A DNA stretch of 34,566 bases from an uncultured Collinsella sp. (GTDB taxonomy: Bacteria; Actinomycetota; Coriobacteriia; Coriobacteriales; Coriobacteriaceae). This document shows positions 1-9,033 of the stretch, piece after piece (the first letter of the stretch is position 1; every line of letters begins with the position of its first letter). Both the position numbers and the translations under genes were made by a program. The notes below the pieces were generated by a model. The model was not told the DNA's origin, ran no database searches, and saw only the letters and a program-made list of their open reading frames with translations. The stretch lies in assembly GCA_959604825.1 (NCBI GenBank), contig CAUHCN010000027.1, positions 1 to 34,566 of the forward strand, given 5' to 3'.

Positions 1-2486
1 CGCAACGCGTTGCGCTGAGTCCTGAGGCTGTTGCAATGAAAATGAGAATCAAGGGTCGGCTTGCCGTCCTTCAGACGCCCCTGAGCGTCACGCCAGCCCT
101 CCTCCCAGCCGGAGGCGTTAAAGCACAGCACCATATCCTTGGCTTCCTCGAGCGACTTCTCGTACGACGCCTCGGGGTGCTTAACGTTCCTAATCACCAG
201 TTCGGCAACGATTTCGCGGGCAAGATCCAGCGCCAAACTATTAAAGTCGCCATGGTTTCCCATGTGTCGTGTCGTAAAGATGGCTCCCGCCTGCTGCTCA
301 CTGCGCGCCACGCCACGCGCCCAGGCGCTCACGGCAACGAGCGTCTTGCTCAGACGCTTTAGTTCAAACTCGATGCTTTCGGCATCGCTCGTGGTCACCC
401 TGTCGGCAATCTTTCGGCGCAGGCACGCCGCAAGCCCTTCGCTCACGCCAATCTGGTCAAAGAATCCCATCACATGCTCGTACACCTCGTCGGGCGACAC
501 GATACCGCCGCCATAGGCGCCGCCGGCCACGGCCGCCATGCCGGCAAGCTTCTTGGACTCGTCAACCCAAACGACGTCGACGGCGTACATCGTTGCCGCC
601 TGCTTGTTGAACAGCCTGGTCTGCCGCACGATCTCCTGGTTGAGCTCGCCAATCCAGGCATCTTTACGAACCACGCCATGCACTTCGTCCAGGTAATCCA
701 GGTCAAAGTTCTTAATAGTCGGTGCATTCCAGGTGGCGCTCATGCACACACAGGGAGCCTTGGCGGCAATGGATGCCAGATACGCCTCGGGCATGCGCTC
801 AATGCCGTGATTAGTCAGGTACGTGGTAAACATATGGTCGATGGTGGTTTCCATCACCAGGTAGTCAACACCACGCGCATACATCGAGTCGTCAACGGCA
901 TCGATTTCATCGTTCTTGCGGTCCTTAAAGAACAGCGCCAGCATCAACGAATTCCAGAAGTATTTCTCGTTGGTCTGGTCGTTCCTAATGCCCAGGGCAT
1001 CGATGATATTCTTGCGCGAAAGATCGTCCTTGTACGAAATGCTGCCGTAGTACAGCTTGTCCATAAGCGTGGCACAGCGGGCAAGATGGCCCACCACCAT
1101 CCTGACAAGGCCGCGCGCACGGCGCACCGCCTTATTGACGGTCTGCTGCTCGTCCGTCCCACAAGACGTAATCATGTTGCGGTTGCGGCGAGTATCGAGC
1201 TCATAGCGCAAGGGATTCGACAGGCCATCGCCCACCGAAATATCGTCGCTGCCAAACAGATGACGACCGGCAAGCTGCTCGTCTTTCGCCTTGTCAGACA
1301 GGGCAAAAGGCTGCTGCAGCTCCATATCCTGAATACACGCAGCGATCATCTTTTGAATACGCTTGGCACCCTTGGCGATCTCTTCGGCAGCCGTCTCCAC
1401 ACTTGCGCGCGAAACCTTGCCCGTTGCCGCGTTTGACCCCTCGTGCTCGCCCGAGGTCGAGGCATGCGTATAGACCGCCATCCACTGGTCCCGATTTCCC
1501 AGCAGCAGAGGATCAACCACGCCGCCATTAAAATGACGGTCAAGAATACGCAGCATCTCGTCGGGCTGAAATTTCATATGTCCCGCCGCCAGCATCGACA
1601 GCATATCGGCCTTCGCATGGTCGATCTCGTCAAAGATAAACAGGCATTCGTCGGCAACCGCTGCGTTAAAGAACACAACGCCCGCTTCTGTCACCGTATC
1701 GATTCTATTGACGAGCTTTTGCGGCGTGCATGCAATTACATGCGGCGCGCGCTTATCGTTAAGCAATGCCGAGGGCCAAATCCGGGGAATCTCCTCAATG
1801 CCACGCGTGATGCTCTGGCGTCCACGGCTCACCGCTCGACGCAAGCTCGCGTCTGCCAACGCCAGCTTATCCCACAGCCCTGGAGTCAGGCGGTCGACAA
1901 CGCTTCCCAGACGCTCCTTCTTGTCCAAAAGGCCCAAAAGGTCATCGGCGACCTCCATCACACCGCGCCACGCGTGCGCAATATCGCGAAGAACGGCCTC
2001 GTCCTTTGCTCCAAAGGGGCATGGAATATCGCGCGGCCTTACGCTGCCCTTGTCAAACGTGGCGTCAATCCAGTTTTTGATGTTCTCGCCCGCTCGCGGA
2101 AGATCGAACACCATGCGCTCCGCATCATCGTCACTCATGCCCTGCTCAACCAACAATTCGCGCACGTTTGCAACATAGTTGTCGCGGTTGTCCTTACCCG
2201 GAACCACAAACACCAGAGTACGGCGACCGGGACATTTATTAAAACAGCCCGACTCATCCCAGCCGCCGGCAATCAGGTCTGCCGTGACCTGCTCGGCCGT
2301 GTAGTTTTTACCCGAGCCCGTTGTGGCGCCCAAAAAGTACAGGCCGTTGTTGTCCTGATCCTTGGGGACAAACAGCGCACGCTCAAAAAACTCGCGCATC
2401 GCCTTTTGGCGCGCAAGATAGGGAGAAAGCTCCTTGTCGCCCGCAGACGACGGATTCGATTGACAGTTCAGCTCCCACGTAGCCAT
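1..2486 (-). CDS. DEAD/DEAH-like helicase/ATPase, 3' end beyond window
   Basis: The reading frame is open from ATG 2486 (GGAGG, spacing 7) to the window edge, so at least 828 residues are present and the C-terminus is missing. Motifs seen: a P-loop of form GATTGSGKN with Lys60 near the N-terminus, a Walker B/motif II DEID at residues 286-289 after a hydrophobic strand, and a motif III-like SAT at 583-585. This order fits a superfamily 2 nucleic-acid helicase or translocase of the restriction-subunit/Cas3-like kind. The wide spacing (about 225 residues between motifs I and II, 300 to SAT) indicates large insertions, so the exact family is unclear. The P-loop ends in Asn61 instead of the usual Thr/Ser. 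It is the last visible gene of a minus-strand operon behind a ClpX-like ATPase. A role in unwinding DNA is inferred from motifs only. Confidence 0.75.
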   Translation of the reverse strand, partial: MATWELNCQSNPSSAGDKELSPYLARQKAMREFFERALFVPKDQDNNGLYFLGATTGSGKNYTAEQVTADLIAGGWDESGCFNKCPGRRTLVFVVPGKDNRDNYVANVRELLVEQGMSDDDAERMVFDLPRAGENIKNWIDATFDKGSVRPRDIPCPFGAKDEAVLRDIAHAWRGVMEVADDLLGLLDKKERLGSVVDRLTPGLWDKLALADASLRRAVSRGRQSITRGIEEIPRIWPSALLNDKRAPHVIACTPQKLVNRIDTVTEAGVVFFNAAVADECLFIFDEIDHAKADMLSMLAAGHMKFQPDEMLRILDRHFNGGVVDPLLLGNRDQWMAVYTHASTSGEHEGSNAATGKVSRASVETAAEEIAKGAKRIQKMIAACIQDMELQQPFALSDKAKDEQLAGRHLFGSDDISVGDGLSNPLRYELDTRRNRNMITSCGTDEQQTVNKAVRRARGLVRMVVGHLARCATLMDKLYYGSISYKDDLSRKNIIDALGIRNDQTNEKYFWNSLMLALFFKDRKNDEIDAVDDSMYARGVDYLVMETTIDHMFTTYLTNHGIERMPEAYLASIAAKAPCVCMSATWNAPTIKNFDLDYLDEVHGVVRKDAWIGELNQEIVRQTRLFNKQAATMYAVDVVWVDESKKLAGMAAVAGGAYGGGIVSPDEVYEHVMGFFDQIGVSEGLAACLRRKIADRVTTSDAESIEFELKRLSKTLVAVSAWARGVARSEQQAGAIFTTRHMGNHGDFNSLALDLAREIVAELVIRNVKHPEASYEKSLEEAKDMVLCFNASGWEEGWRDAQGRLKDGKPTLDSHFHCNSLRTQRNAL

Positions 2487-2615
2487 GGTCAAACCTCCGA
2501 TTTAGTTGTTGCATGTGTTGAATACCATCCCGTGCGGACAAAAACTCACGCAGGGCGGCTGAGCGATGGCATCTATGCCGCTTGAGAAAAGAAAGGAAAG
2601 AGAAGCAGTCGGCGA

Positions 2616-4385
2616 CTACTCGCACGAAGCGAGCAGCTTCTCAAGATCGCATTCCAACGCCTCGCGCTCCTCAGCGTCGATCACCGCGAGGGCGACACGC
2701 ATCAGGGACACATCGGCGGCAAGCTCCTTTACCTGGTCGGGACGCTTGCTAAAGTGGTCGTAAATCCGCAGGGCCTCCCCGGCCGCCAGGTACTGCCACT
2801 TTTCCAACGAAGGCTTTTCGGACCTGCTCATGGCATCGACCCACTCGCCAAGACCCTGAAAACCGTTGCCCGTAGTCGTGCCGTTCATAACCACATCGAG
2901 CGGGCTCAGCAAGCAATCGGGCGATTTTTTGTACACCAATTTGGTGAGCGTAAGCACCTGAGCAAGGTTGCGATACTGTTCCTTGTCGGCATAGAGCACG
3001 TCGTTGTAGCAGGCGCACGCCTTAAGCAGCTCGTGGGCGGCAATGCGCTCCGGCCCATCAAACGGAACGCCGCGCAACAACACCCCAGCAAGATCGAATG
3101 CCTTGCCGCCCTGCACGATCTTGTCGAGCGCCGAGCCGTCCACCAAATCCGCCAGCCAAGCAAACTCAGGCTGATACGGCTTATGCTCATCCTCGTCCTC
3201 ATGCTCCATCCAGTTGTTCACCAGCGTCAGGGCTTCAATCTCCCTCCCGTTCAGAAAGGGCGAATTCTCCCCCATCTCTTCCTGCAAAAAGCCCCGCGGC
3301 TCATGAGAGCGCTCGTACGCAACCGCAAGTTCCCCGTCGCTCACGACCAAGGTCGCACGGGAAATATAGGTATCTTCCCGCATGTCCCTCCAGGCGTACA
3401 TCATAAGGGGACGCAGCTGACGGAGCATGCCGCGCGCGCCGGCACCTTCCTTAACCGCGCGCTTCGCCGCAAGGCGAGCAGCATCTGCCATCAGCTCCAT
3501 CTTGGCGCCATTTCCCATCATGTTGTTGTACTTGGGCAGGTACTGTTCATACGCAATCTGGACCAGATCGTCCACGCTCAAGACGTTAAAGTTAATCACC
3601 GAGCCAATGCGCCCGCACAGCTCGGACATAATACCCCAAGTCTCAACATCCTCGATGGTCGCACTGTCTCGCAGCTCGTTTGCCGATTTTGCGGCGGTGC
3701 GCACGGCGGCATACGAGGATCCGAAGCCGACCGTGGTGCCAGACTTGTCACTCAGGCGCTTGCGCACCAGAGCATCCAAGCCCATAAAGGCGCCGCCCAA
3801 AATGCAAACAACCTGATCGAGGTTGAGCGTCTTAATAGCCGCACTCTTGGAGGTATCACATTCAAACGGCATCTCCCCGCCTTCCAAGAGCTTAAGGAAC
3901 GACTGCGATGGACTAAAGCTCGATGCAACTTCGCCCCCATCGGACTCGGCACGAACCGCCTTGTCAAACTCGTCAAAGAGCACCAAGCAAATTTCGCCGG
4001 GATTGGCAGCCTGATAGTCCGCGACCTGCGACAGGCAGTTGCTCATGCTGGCACCGCGCCAGCCCTCGCCCGTCATGGTGGAGACATCGAACACGAACAG
4101 CTTGAGCCCCGCGGCATCCGCCACGGCTTTGATGGTGTGGGTCTTTCCCGTACCGGTAGAACCCATCACCAAAATGGCAGCGGGCGAAAGAACGTCGCGC
4201 GGGTCGGCGCCGCGTGCCAACATCACGCAGCGGTTGACCTCAAAGCTCAGCGCCGTCACAAAGGCCTCCAAGCTTCCTTCGTGGCCAATAACACTCTGAC
4301 GCGTCTGCTCCACCAGACGCGTAGGCGCAATTCGATTGAGCAAGTCCTGGTAGCGATCGATGTTTCGATACTGCTTCTGAGTCAT
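2616..4385 (-). CDS. ClpX-like AAA+ ATPase
   Basis: The product is 589 residues from the ATG at 4385, preceded by AAGGAAGG; an ATG at 4403 adds six residues and also has a purine-rich leader. Walker A GSTGTGKT lies at residues 75-82 and Walker B LVLFDEFDK has Asp138-Glu139. A ClpX-like TMTGEGWRG segment follows the second strand, and a GARGMLR sensor-2-like motif sits in the small domain. ClpX is about 420 residues; here the N-terminal zinc finger is absent and about 200 extra C-terminal residues of unknown fold follow. HslU/ClpX relatives unfold proteins, often for a ClpP peptidase. An unusual ClpP gene lies at 22954-23556 and could be its partner, but I see no clear IGF-type ClpP-docking loop. 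It is followed after 129 bp by the helicase gene and preceded by small membrane protein genes. Confidence 0.85.
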   Translation of the reverse strand: MTQKQYRNIDRYQDLLNRIAPTRLVEQTRQSVIGHEGSLEAFVTALSFEVNRCVMLARGADPRDVLSPAAILVMGSTGTGKTHTIKAVADAAGLKLFVFDVSTMTGEGWRGASMSNCLSQVADYQAANPGEICLVLFDEFDKAVRAESDGGEVASSFSPSQSFLKLLEGGEMPFECDTSKSAAIKTLNLDQVVCILGGAFMGLDALVRKRLSDKSGTTVGFGSSYAAVRTAAKSANELRDSATIEDVETWGIMSELCGRIGSVINFNVLSVDDLVQIAYEQYLPKYNNMMGNGAKMELMADAARLAAKRAVKEGAGARGMLRQLRPLMMYAWRDMREDTYISRATLVVSDGELAVAYERSHEPRGFLQEEMGENSPFLNGREIEALTLVNNWMEHEDEDEHKPYQPEFAWLADLVDGSALDKIVQGGKAFDLAGVLLRGVPFDGPERIAAHELLKACACYNDVLYADKEQYRNLAQVLTLTKLVYKKSPDCLLSPLDVVMNGTTTGNGFQGLGEWVDAMSRSEKPSLEKWQYLAAGEALRIYDHFSKRPDQVKELAADVSLMRVALAVIDAEEREALECDLEKLLASCE

Positions 4386-4445
4386 GGGCGCCTTCCTTTC
4401 CATATTGGTTTTCTTTCCTTCGATGTGGGCCGAGCCCTTAAACCA

Positions 4446-4652
4446 CTACAGTGCCAGCGATGTCGCCGACTCCAGATAGATCACGTTGCCCGGCTGGGTA
4501 AAGACCGGAATGTGGTAGAGCAGCTGCAAAATGCCCTGCTTGAGCAGCGGAAACAGTGTGGGATGCAACACTTCGTACATCAGGGCACCAGCCATAAGAG
4601 CGGTAAGTACGGCAAGCAGCAGAAGCTTTTGAGCGTTAGAGAATACCGACAT
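4446..4652 (-). CDS. Small single-span membrane protein
   Basis: This 68-residue protein starts at the ATG 4652, with AAAGGA nine bases upstream. A longer in-frame extension upstream is Arg/Cys-rich and lies antisense within the neighbouring gene's 3' end, so I rejected it. Residues about 9-26 form one strongly hydrophobic helix (LLLLAVLTALMAGALMY), followed by a short, moderately hydrophobic amphipathic stretch. No family is recognised. It sits between the ClpX-like ATPase gene and a six-helix membrane protein gene, all on the minus strand with gaps of 44-60 bp, which suggests one transcript. It could be a small subunit anchoring the ATPase or helicase at the membrane; that role is a guess. 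Confidence 0.7.
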   Translation of the reverse strand: MSVFSNAQKLLLLAVLTALMAGALMYEVLHPTLFPLLKQGILQLLYHIPVFTQPGNVIYLESATSLAL

Positions 4653-4696
4653 GGTCGTTCCTTTCTTTATGCGAGATATTTGGATTGCGTTGTGGG

Positions 4697-5434
4697 TTAG
4701 CGACTCATAGCGATGGCAATGCCAATAACCGTGATAACCACGGGGATCGCAAGCGATGCGAACACAATCCCGGCAAAAAGGCCTACCACCACCGCGCACA
4801 CGACGATGACCAGCGCTGTGGGCACAAGCGCGAGCAGAGGAGTAACCACGCAGGCAGATGCAAAGCGAAGCCCGTGGAACAAGCACTCATGAGGGAATAA
4901 AGCCTTGAGAACTCCTTCGACAATTCGCCACTCGACAATCGTTCCGACTGTTAAGACAACAGCCCAAAGCAGATAATCATTGGCGCGGGAATCCGAAGCC
5001 ATCTTTCCGGTAACGCCAGCCCACCAATCAAATGCGGCGGCACAGCCCAGCAAACAGACGATCGCGCAGACGACGGATGCAAATGCGCCCGCACCCTCAA
5101 TTGCACCGAGCAGCTCGCACATGTCGGATTCGCGCTCTCCCGTTAACAGCACAATCCATTTGTGGGCAAGCGCCGCAACGACCGCCACGCCCAGCACAAC
5201 CCAGTACGCCCTAAACGCCACCAGGCGCCACGAGTGGAGCGGAATCACCGTGTTGCCCTCGCCAATCTCGAACATAAAGCCGCCGAGCCACGTCGTCAGC
5301 AAGCACATCATGTCGACGGCGACAACGTACAGCACAACCGCAAAGAGGGTTTGCAGAATCATGCCGAAAATATTCACTGTTGTTGGCTTCTTGAGAGCGT
5401 CTGGCTCGATCCTATACGTGTCGTATACGTTCAT
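4697..5434 (-). CDS. Six-helix membrane protein, unknown function
   Basis: The product is 245 residues. The start ATG 5434 has AAAGGA at good spacing. Hydrophobic segments lie at about residues 22-46, 71-92, 116-136, 152-170, 192-215 and 217-242, with a short cytoplasmic-looking N-terminus (first 18 residues charged) and no signal peptide cleavage motif. No enzymatic motif is visible and I do not recognise the family. It is the first gene of the left minus-strand operon (membrane protein, small membrane protein, ClpX-like ATPase, helicase) and is divergent from the degenerate methylase/HsdS-like gene at 5704. Its general layout resembles the membrane protein at 8209-9033, with helix pairs and a long hydrophobic C-terminal hairpin, but I see no convincing residue-level alignment. 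Confidence 0.75.
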   Translation of the reverse strand: MNVYDTYRIEPDALKKPTTVNIFGMILQTLFAVVLYVVAVDMMCLLTTWLGGFMFEIGEGNTVIPLHSWRLVAFRAYWVVLGVAVVAALAHKWIVLLTGERESDMCELLGAIEGAGAFASVVCAIVCLLGCAAAFDWWAGVTGKMASDSRANDYLLWAVVLTVGTIVEWRIVEGVLKALFPHECLFHGLRFASACVVTPLLALVPTALVIVVCAVVVGLFAGIVFASLAIPVVITVIGIAIAMSR

Positions 5435-5703
5435 TAGCTGTCCTTTCGTTGCTGAAACAACTAGTTGGTTTATCCACTGTAGCTTGATACAACTAGGAGA
5501 TATGCAAATCTCTTAGTGTTAGTATCTAGCGAAATATTACCCAATGCGTACGGCCTCATACGCACCATTCGATTTTTTTCTTTTTCATTTGAGTGCCCCG
5601 TCTGAAAAACGCCGCAACTGCTCTTCTTGTAGACTGAAGGCAATTGAGCCGCGACGGGCCAGTCAGCGAACCGCGCAATATAGGGAATATGCAGGAGGTG
5701 CGC
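5435..5703. promoter_or_regulatory. Divergent promoter region with dyad sites
   Basis: This 269-bp region separates the left minus-strand operon from the plus-strand gene at 5704. It contains a perfect 10-bp palindrome CAACTAGTTG at 5458-5467 and a second half-site ACAACTAG at 5489-5496. The words AGTTGGTTT (5463-5471) and GCTTGATACAAC (5482-5493) also occur, the latter inverted, in the other divergent intergenic region at 26113-26402. These may be operators for a shared regulator. I could not fix -35/-10 boxes with confidence. Confidence 0.4.
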
Positions 5704-7347
5704 ATGCTCAAAACTAAAGCAGAATTTGCAACTCTTCGCTTAAACGAAGATCTCAAGCCATATATGAGCCGATATCTATCGGATCTTGTGTCTCATATGG
5801 TCGAGAAATATCAGCCTTCGTCGAGAACGAAAAGGCTCATTGAACTGTGCTGTCGCGATTTTGAGTTTTCGAGCGAGCACGTCGATGGCCCCTCGTGGTC
5901 TGTTTTGGGGATTGACCTCAAGCGACCTTCGGCCGCCTCGTTTGAGTTTGAGGACCGCGTTTACAACGAAGCAACCGACGAATGGGATTATGTGCCCGCT
6001 TGCGTTTGCAAAAACCGAGTCAAAGTCCCGACGTCGACGTTTACTGCCATCGAGGAGAATATCTTTTTATACGACTACGAGCAGGACGCAGCCTCTCACA
6101 CGTACGAATCAGCACTCATTTACTGCAGGCCCCCCGAGCTACGACCGCTATCCCAATTCCCGGCATCTATCGATGCGGCAAATGCGCGAGTCCTGGATTT
6201 CCTCAGAACGCGCTCGAAGCAGCTGCAACGCAGCGCAGGCATCCCCGATCTGCTTTCGGTCACTGAGTGGTACTACATCTTTCTTGCGGCATCCATTGCC
6301 TGCTCACGGCCCCACGCTACGGCCGTCATTCAGATTTCTGACCGTCTGTTCAATCTGGCGCGAGCCGTAGATGGACGTCGCCTTCTTTGTGACCTCGGCC
6401 TGCTAAAGAGCATTGTGCTTCTTCCCAACACCATTGCCAAAAAGGCCGAGGGTCGCGCGCTGCTCTTTATTGGCGACGGCGAGCCCAATGATCCGTATTT
6501 CCTTTTTGACGGCAGGAGCTTTGACGACAAGCAAATGACCGATGAGATTCTGCACCAGCTCCTCGATTCCGTCGACCGAGCCTACGGCGATCAAAAGAAT
6601 CCAGTCTATTGGCATCGGCTCGAGGATCAGGGCAACGGCATCTATCCCCTATTACCCAATACAAAGAGCGGATCGTTCGACGAGAGAATGTTCATCCCCC
6701 TTGGGTCGCTAGCGCCAATCTACCGCGGCACCGCCCGCAGCGTTGTAACCAAACTGCCCGAATCAGATCCGACAGACAGTTACCAACAGCACGACTGCTA
6801 CTACCTGTCGCTAAAGCATCTTCATGATGGCGCAATCATTGCCGCAGAAGATGTACTTGAGCGTGTCCCCGATACAGATATCTACGATGTAAGCCGTGTA
6901 GACTACGAAGATTTTCGGAAGGCCAAACCGATCGACGCCCGCGAGGCGAGCCTTCTCATATCACGCGTCGGGCCTCCATTCAAGCTTGCCCTCATCACGC
7001 CAGGCCACTTTTCTGTCGGTTCTGAGCGCCCCGTGGAGCGCGGTCTTTTGTTTGAGAGCATTGTCCCCTGCGACGCCATGTTCTGCGCTACCTTTGAGGA
7101 CGAGCTGCTTGCCCAGTTTGTCCTGGCATACCTGTCGTCCGATGAGGGGCAGAAGAAACTGGCGGACACCTCGCACGGAGACGCGCTTGTGCAACTTGCC
7201 CCAATGGACCTGCGAAGCATGACCGTGCCTGTTCCCGGGCGAGCGGAGCAGGAGCGCTACGCGCTAGAGTACGAAGCAAAGCAGCGCGCCTACGAGGACG
7301 CCCTTAAGCAGGCGGAACATTACGCTGCGAGCAAGGGAACGATGTAG
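5704..7347 (+). CDS. Degenerate N6-methylase/HsdS-like DNA-recognition protein
   Basis: The product is 547 residues. I start at ATG 5704 because AGGAGG lies five bases upstream; ATGs at 5644 and 5689 have no such site. Residues about 185-255 follow the pattern that comes after motif IV in type I and BREX-like N6-adenine methylases (amphipathic helix, strand, LLKSIVLLPN, strand ending LLFIGDG). Residues about 330-547 look like an HsdS target recognition domain and its tail (FIPLGSLAPIYRG, SLLISRVG, FVLAYLSSDEG, MTVPVPG followed by a coiled coil). The catalytic (D/N)PP(Y/F) site is replaced by CRPPEL (141-146), and no glycine-rich SAM motif I is seen. It is therefore probably a DNA-binding protein without methylase activity. 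A similar architecture is found at 26403-27839. It is convergent with 7420-8037 through a strong terminator. Confidence 0.7.
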   Translation: MLKTKAEFATLRLNEDLKPYMSRYLSDLVSHMVEKYQPSSRTKRLIELCCRDFEFSSEHVDGPSWSVLGIDLKRPSAASFEFEDRVYNEATDEWDYVPACVCKNRVKVPTSTFTAIEENIFLYDYEQDAASHTYESALIYCRPPELRPLSQFPASIDAANARVLDFLRTRSKQLQRSAGIPDLLSVTEWYYIFLAASIACSRPHATAVIQISDRLFNLARAVDGRRLLCDLGLLKSIVLLPNTIAKKAEGRALLFIGDGEPNDPYFLFDGRSFDDKQMTDEILHQLLDSVDRAYGDQKNPVYWHRLEDQGNGIYPLLPNTKSGSFDERMFIPLGSLAPIYRGTARSVVTKLPESDPTDSYQQHDCYYLSLKHLHDGAIIAAEDVLERVPDTDIYDVSRVDYEDFRKAKPIDAREASLLISRVGPPFKLALITPGHFSVGSERPVERGLLFESIVPCDAMFCATFEDELLAQFVLAYLSSDEGQKKLADTSHGDALVQLAPMDLRSMTVPVPGRAEQERYALEYEAKQRAYEDALKQAEHYAASKGTM

Positions 7348-7357
7348 CGACCGAGGC

Positions 7358-7393
7358 CGGCAGACTGTCCGGACTTTTGCCGACAGTCTGCCG
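7358..7393. terminator. Bidirectional hairpin terminator
   Basis: CGGCAGACTGTC and its exact complement GACAGTCTGCCG form a 12-bp stem around a 12-nt loop, between two convergent genes (stop at 7347 and stop at 7420). No long T tract follows. The position and perfect stem support a shared transcription terminator. Confidence 0.75.
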
Positions 7394-7419
7394 ATCAGGC
7401 ACGCCGTTCAGCGCAGCAG

Positions 7420-8037
7420 CTAGAGATCCTCAACAGACTTCGAACTGGCTTTGGCCGCCTCTTCGCCCGCGATCAGGTCCCTAACCGTTATATACGCACT
7501 GTACGTAGCATCTTCAATCTTTTCCATAACATCAGGGTCGCAAGTTCCCCAAATTTCTTTGAGAACTCGAGCCAATCCCCAAGCAGCGCTGAGCAGGACG
7601 TCAACGTCCTTTAGATCTAAGTGGCTGACCGTAAAGGGACAGTACTCGCACTCCAACAGATAGGTGTCAACAGCCTCAATTGTCTCAGCCACATACTGCT
7701 CAAGATCGGGATGGGGATGGAAGGCGCACAGCGCCTTGTGCGGATCGGTCGGCTCAATCCAATACAGCGTTGTCGCTTCCTCGCATTTCTCGAGCGGATA
7801 ACGCTCAGCTGCCTTCTCCCAGCTTTCATACCAGGGATCGGCATCGCCGTCCGTCATCGACCTGCAAAGATTAATCGCCGCAGAAACAGTCGCACACGAA
7901 TATCTATAGCTGGCGTCTTTCTTAAACTCATCATTGAGCTCGACGTCACCAGACAGCTCCGCCTCCATGATAAGGAACGGACCATCCTCATCCGTAATGC
8001 TTATGGGATAGTTGTTGCACTCATAGCCCGGATACAT
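7420..8037 (-). CDS. Acidic soluble protein of unknown function
   Basis: The product is 205 residues from ATG 8037, which has GGAG five bases upstream. The open frame continues to 8178, but that extension runs through a hairpin repeat and a duplicated gene tail and is unlikely to be translated. The protein is acidic and helical with several cysteines and aromatic pairs (for example DPWYESW and LLECEYCPF). It has no membrane segment or recognised enzymatic motif, and I do not recognise the family. It is the last gene of a three-gene minus-strand group with a membrane protein (8209-9033) and a small helical protein (9147-9473). Confidence 0.65.
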   Translation of the reverse strand: MYPGYECNNYPISITDEDGPFLIMEAELSGDVELNDEFKKDASYRYSCATVSAAINLCRSMTDGDADPWYESWEKAAERYPLEKCEEATTLYWIEPTDPHKALCAFHPHPDLEQYVAETIEAVDTYLLECEYCPFTVSHLDLKDVDVLLSAAWGLARVLKEIWGTCDPDVMEKIEDATYSAYITVRDLIAGEEAAKASSKSVEDL

Positions 8038-8065
8038 TTTGTCTCCAATCAATCGTTCGGACACA

Positions 8066-8119
8066 TTAACAAGCAATATCGAAACCGCGCTCACGCGGAG
8101 GACCGTCGTCCTCGCACCA
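8066..8119 (-). pseudogene. Duplicated C-terminal tail of the 9147-9473 gene
   Basis: Read on the minus strand, this segment encodes WCEDDGPPRERGFDIAC followed by a stop. It matches the last 17 residues of the gene at 9147-9473 (WIEDDSSPRDRGFDIAC and stop). The nucleotide match covers 62 bp (8058-8119 against 9139-9200) at roughly 80% identity by eye. The upstream part of this copy is missing and abuts the tandem hairpin repeat at 8124-8196. It is a relic of a paralogue. Confidence 0.7.
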
Positions 8120-8123
8120 ACCT

Positions 8124-8196
8124 GCAAGTTTTTCTCATCGCATGAAAAGAACTTGCGATTCTTGCAAGTTTTTCTCACGCGGTGACAAGAACTTGC
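8124..8196. repeat. Two tandem 33-nt hairpin units
   Basis: Two copies (8124-8156 and 8164-8196, period 40 nt) each begin GCAAGTTTTTCTCA and end with a near-complementary segment finishing AACTTGC. Each can form a stem of about 14 bp with two mismatches around a 5-nt loop. The pair sits between the stop of the membrane protein gene (8209) and the duplicated gene tail (8066-8119). It may act as a terminator or be a REP-like element; with two copies and a 7-nt spacer it is not a CRISPR array. Confidence 0.7.
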
Positions 8197-8208
8197 ATGG
8201 TCGCCCCG

Positions 8209-9033
8209 CTACCTGCGCCACGAGGCGGCAAGGATAACGGGAAGCCCGGCGATGCACACCACTAAGGCCACGGCTGCGAACGCAAGCACGATGGCCACGC
8301 TCACGACGACATAGGCCACGGTAATGAAGGCCAGCGCCAGCAGGCAGGCAAGCAGCTCGGCCACGTAGCACAACACCAGGTTCGAGCTCGCGCGCTTCAG
8401 CAGAACGTCGGCGAGGCGGACCAGCTCGACGGCAAAGCCGCTGCCGAAATTGCGTCCGGGGCCCTTGGCAAGGAACCACTTGAACAGGCACATCAGGGCG
8501 CAGCCCAGCATCATCATGATGGAAACGGTCCATGCATTGTGCCCCGTCTCGACAAGGCTCTGGTCGCCCACCGCGCTGCCGTTGACGAGCCAGGCCGTTC
8601 CATAGCCCATGAACAGCATCGCCAGCAGCAGGCAGGCGCTCACCGCGGCGAGAGAGCGCGACACGCGCCCGCTGAACACCGGAGCCTCGCAGCTGAGCCC
8701 AAGGCCCTCGCGAACACGCCAGGCGGCATGGTAGGCAGGGTAGGCCGCGATGAGCGCGGCCACGAGCAGCGACGCCCAATCGGACCCGGGCACAGCCGAC
8801 GCGTACTCCGCAATCGCGGAGATGGAGAAGGCAGCATGGAACGACTCGTTCAGAAACAGCGCGACCTCGCCCTTCCAGACGCAAAACGGGGCGGCGACGG
8901 AGGCGGTGCCGGCAGCGGCAACCGCAGCAACGGCAACGAGCAGCGCGCCCTGCACGAGTTTGACGACCTCGTCTTTGGCGGTGCGGGACGCAGGCTCAAC
9001 GGCGCTGGACGAAATTTGAATAGAAGTGTTCAT
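8209..9033 (-). CDS. Multi-span membrane protein, unknown function
   Basis: The product is 274 residues from ATG 9033, with AAAGGA five bases upstream; the ATG at 9057 lacks a good site. Hydrophobic stretches lie at about residues 28-48, 86-104, 128-150, 167-187, 216-238 and 240-270. The last two are long and nearly continuous, rich in Ala/Val/Leu. A positively charged loop (about 189-215) lies between them and the earlier helices. No transporter or enzyme motif is recognised. It lies between the two small soluble genes of this minus-strand group. It may be a remote relative of the six-helix protein at 4697-5434, but this rests only on topology. Confidence 0.7.
   Translation of the reverse strand: MNTSIQISSSAVEPASRTAKDEVVKLVQGALLVAVAAVAAAGTASVAAPFCVWKGEVALFLNESFHAAFSISAIAEYASAVPGSDWASLLVAALIAAYPAYHAAWRVREGLGLSCEAPVFSGRVSRSLAAVSACLLLAMLFMGYGTAWLVNGSAVGDQSLVETGHNAWTVSIMMMLGCALMCLFKWFLAKGPGRNFGSGFAVELVRLADVLLKRASSNLVLCYVAELLACLLALAFITVAYVVVSVAIVLAFAAVALVVCIAGLPVILAASWRR

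Noticed and set aside
474..2585. Long plus-strand frames opposite the helicase gene
   Set aside because: Their codons lie exactly antisense to the helicase frame; they have no motif or ribosome binding site. High-GC antisense shadows.
2754..4700. 648-codon plus-strand frame opposite the ClpX-like gene
   Set aside because: Antisense shadow; the minus strand encodes intact Walker A and B motifs.
8124..8196. CRISPR-like repeat
   Set aside because: Only two copies with a 7-nt gap and no cas genes.
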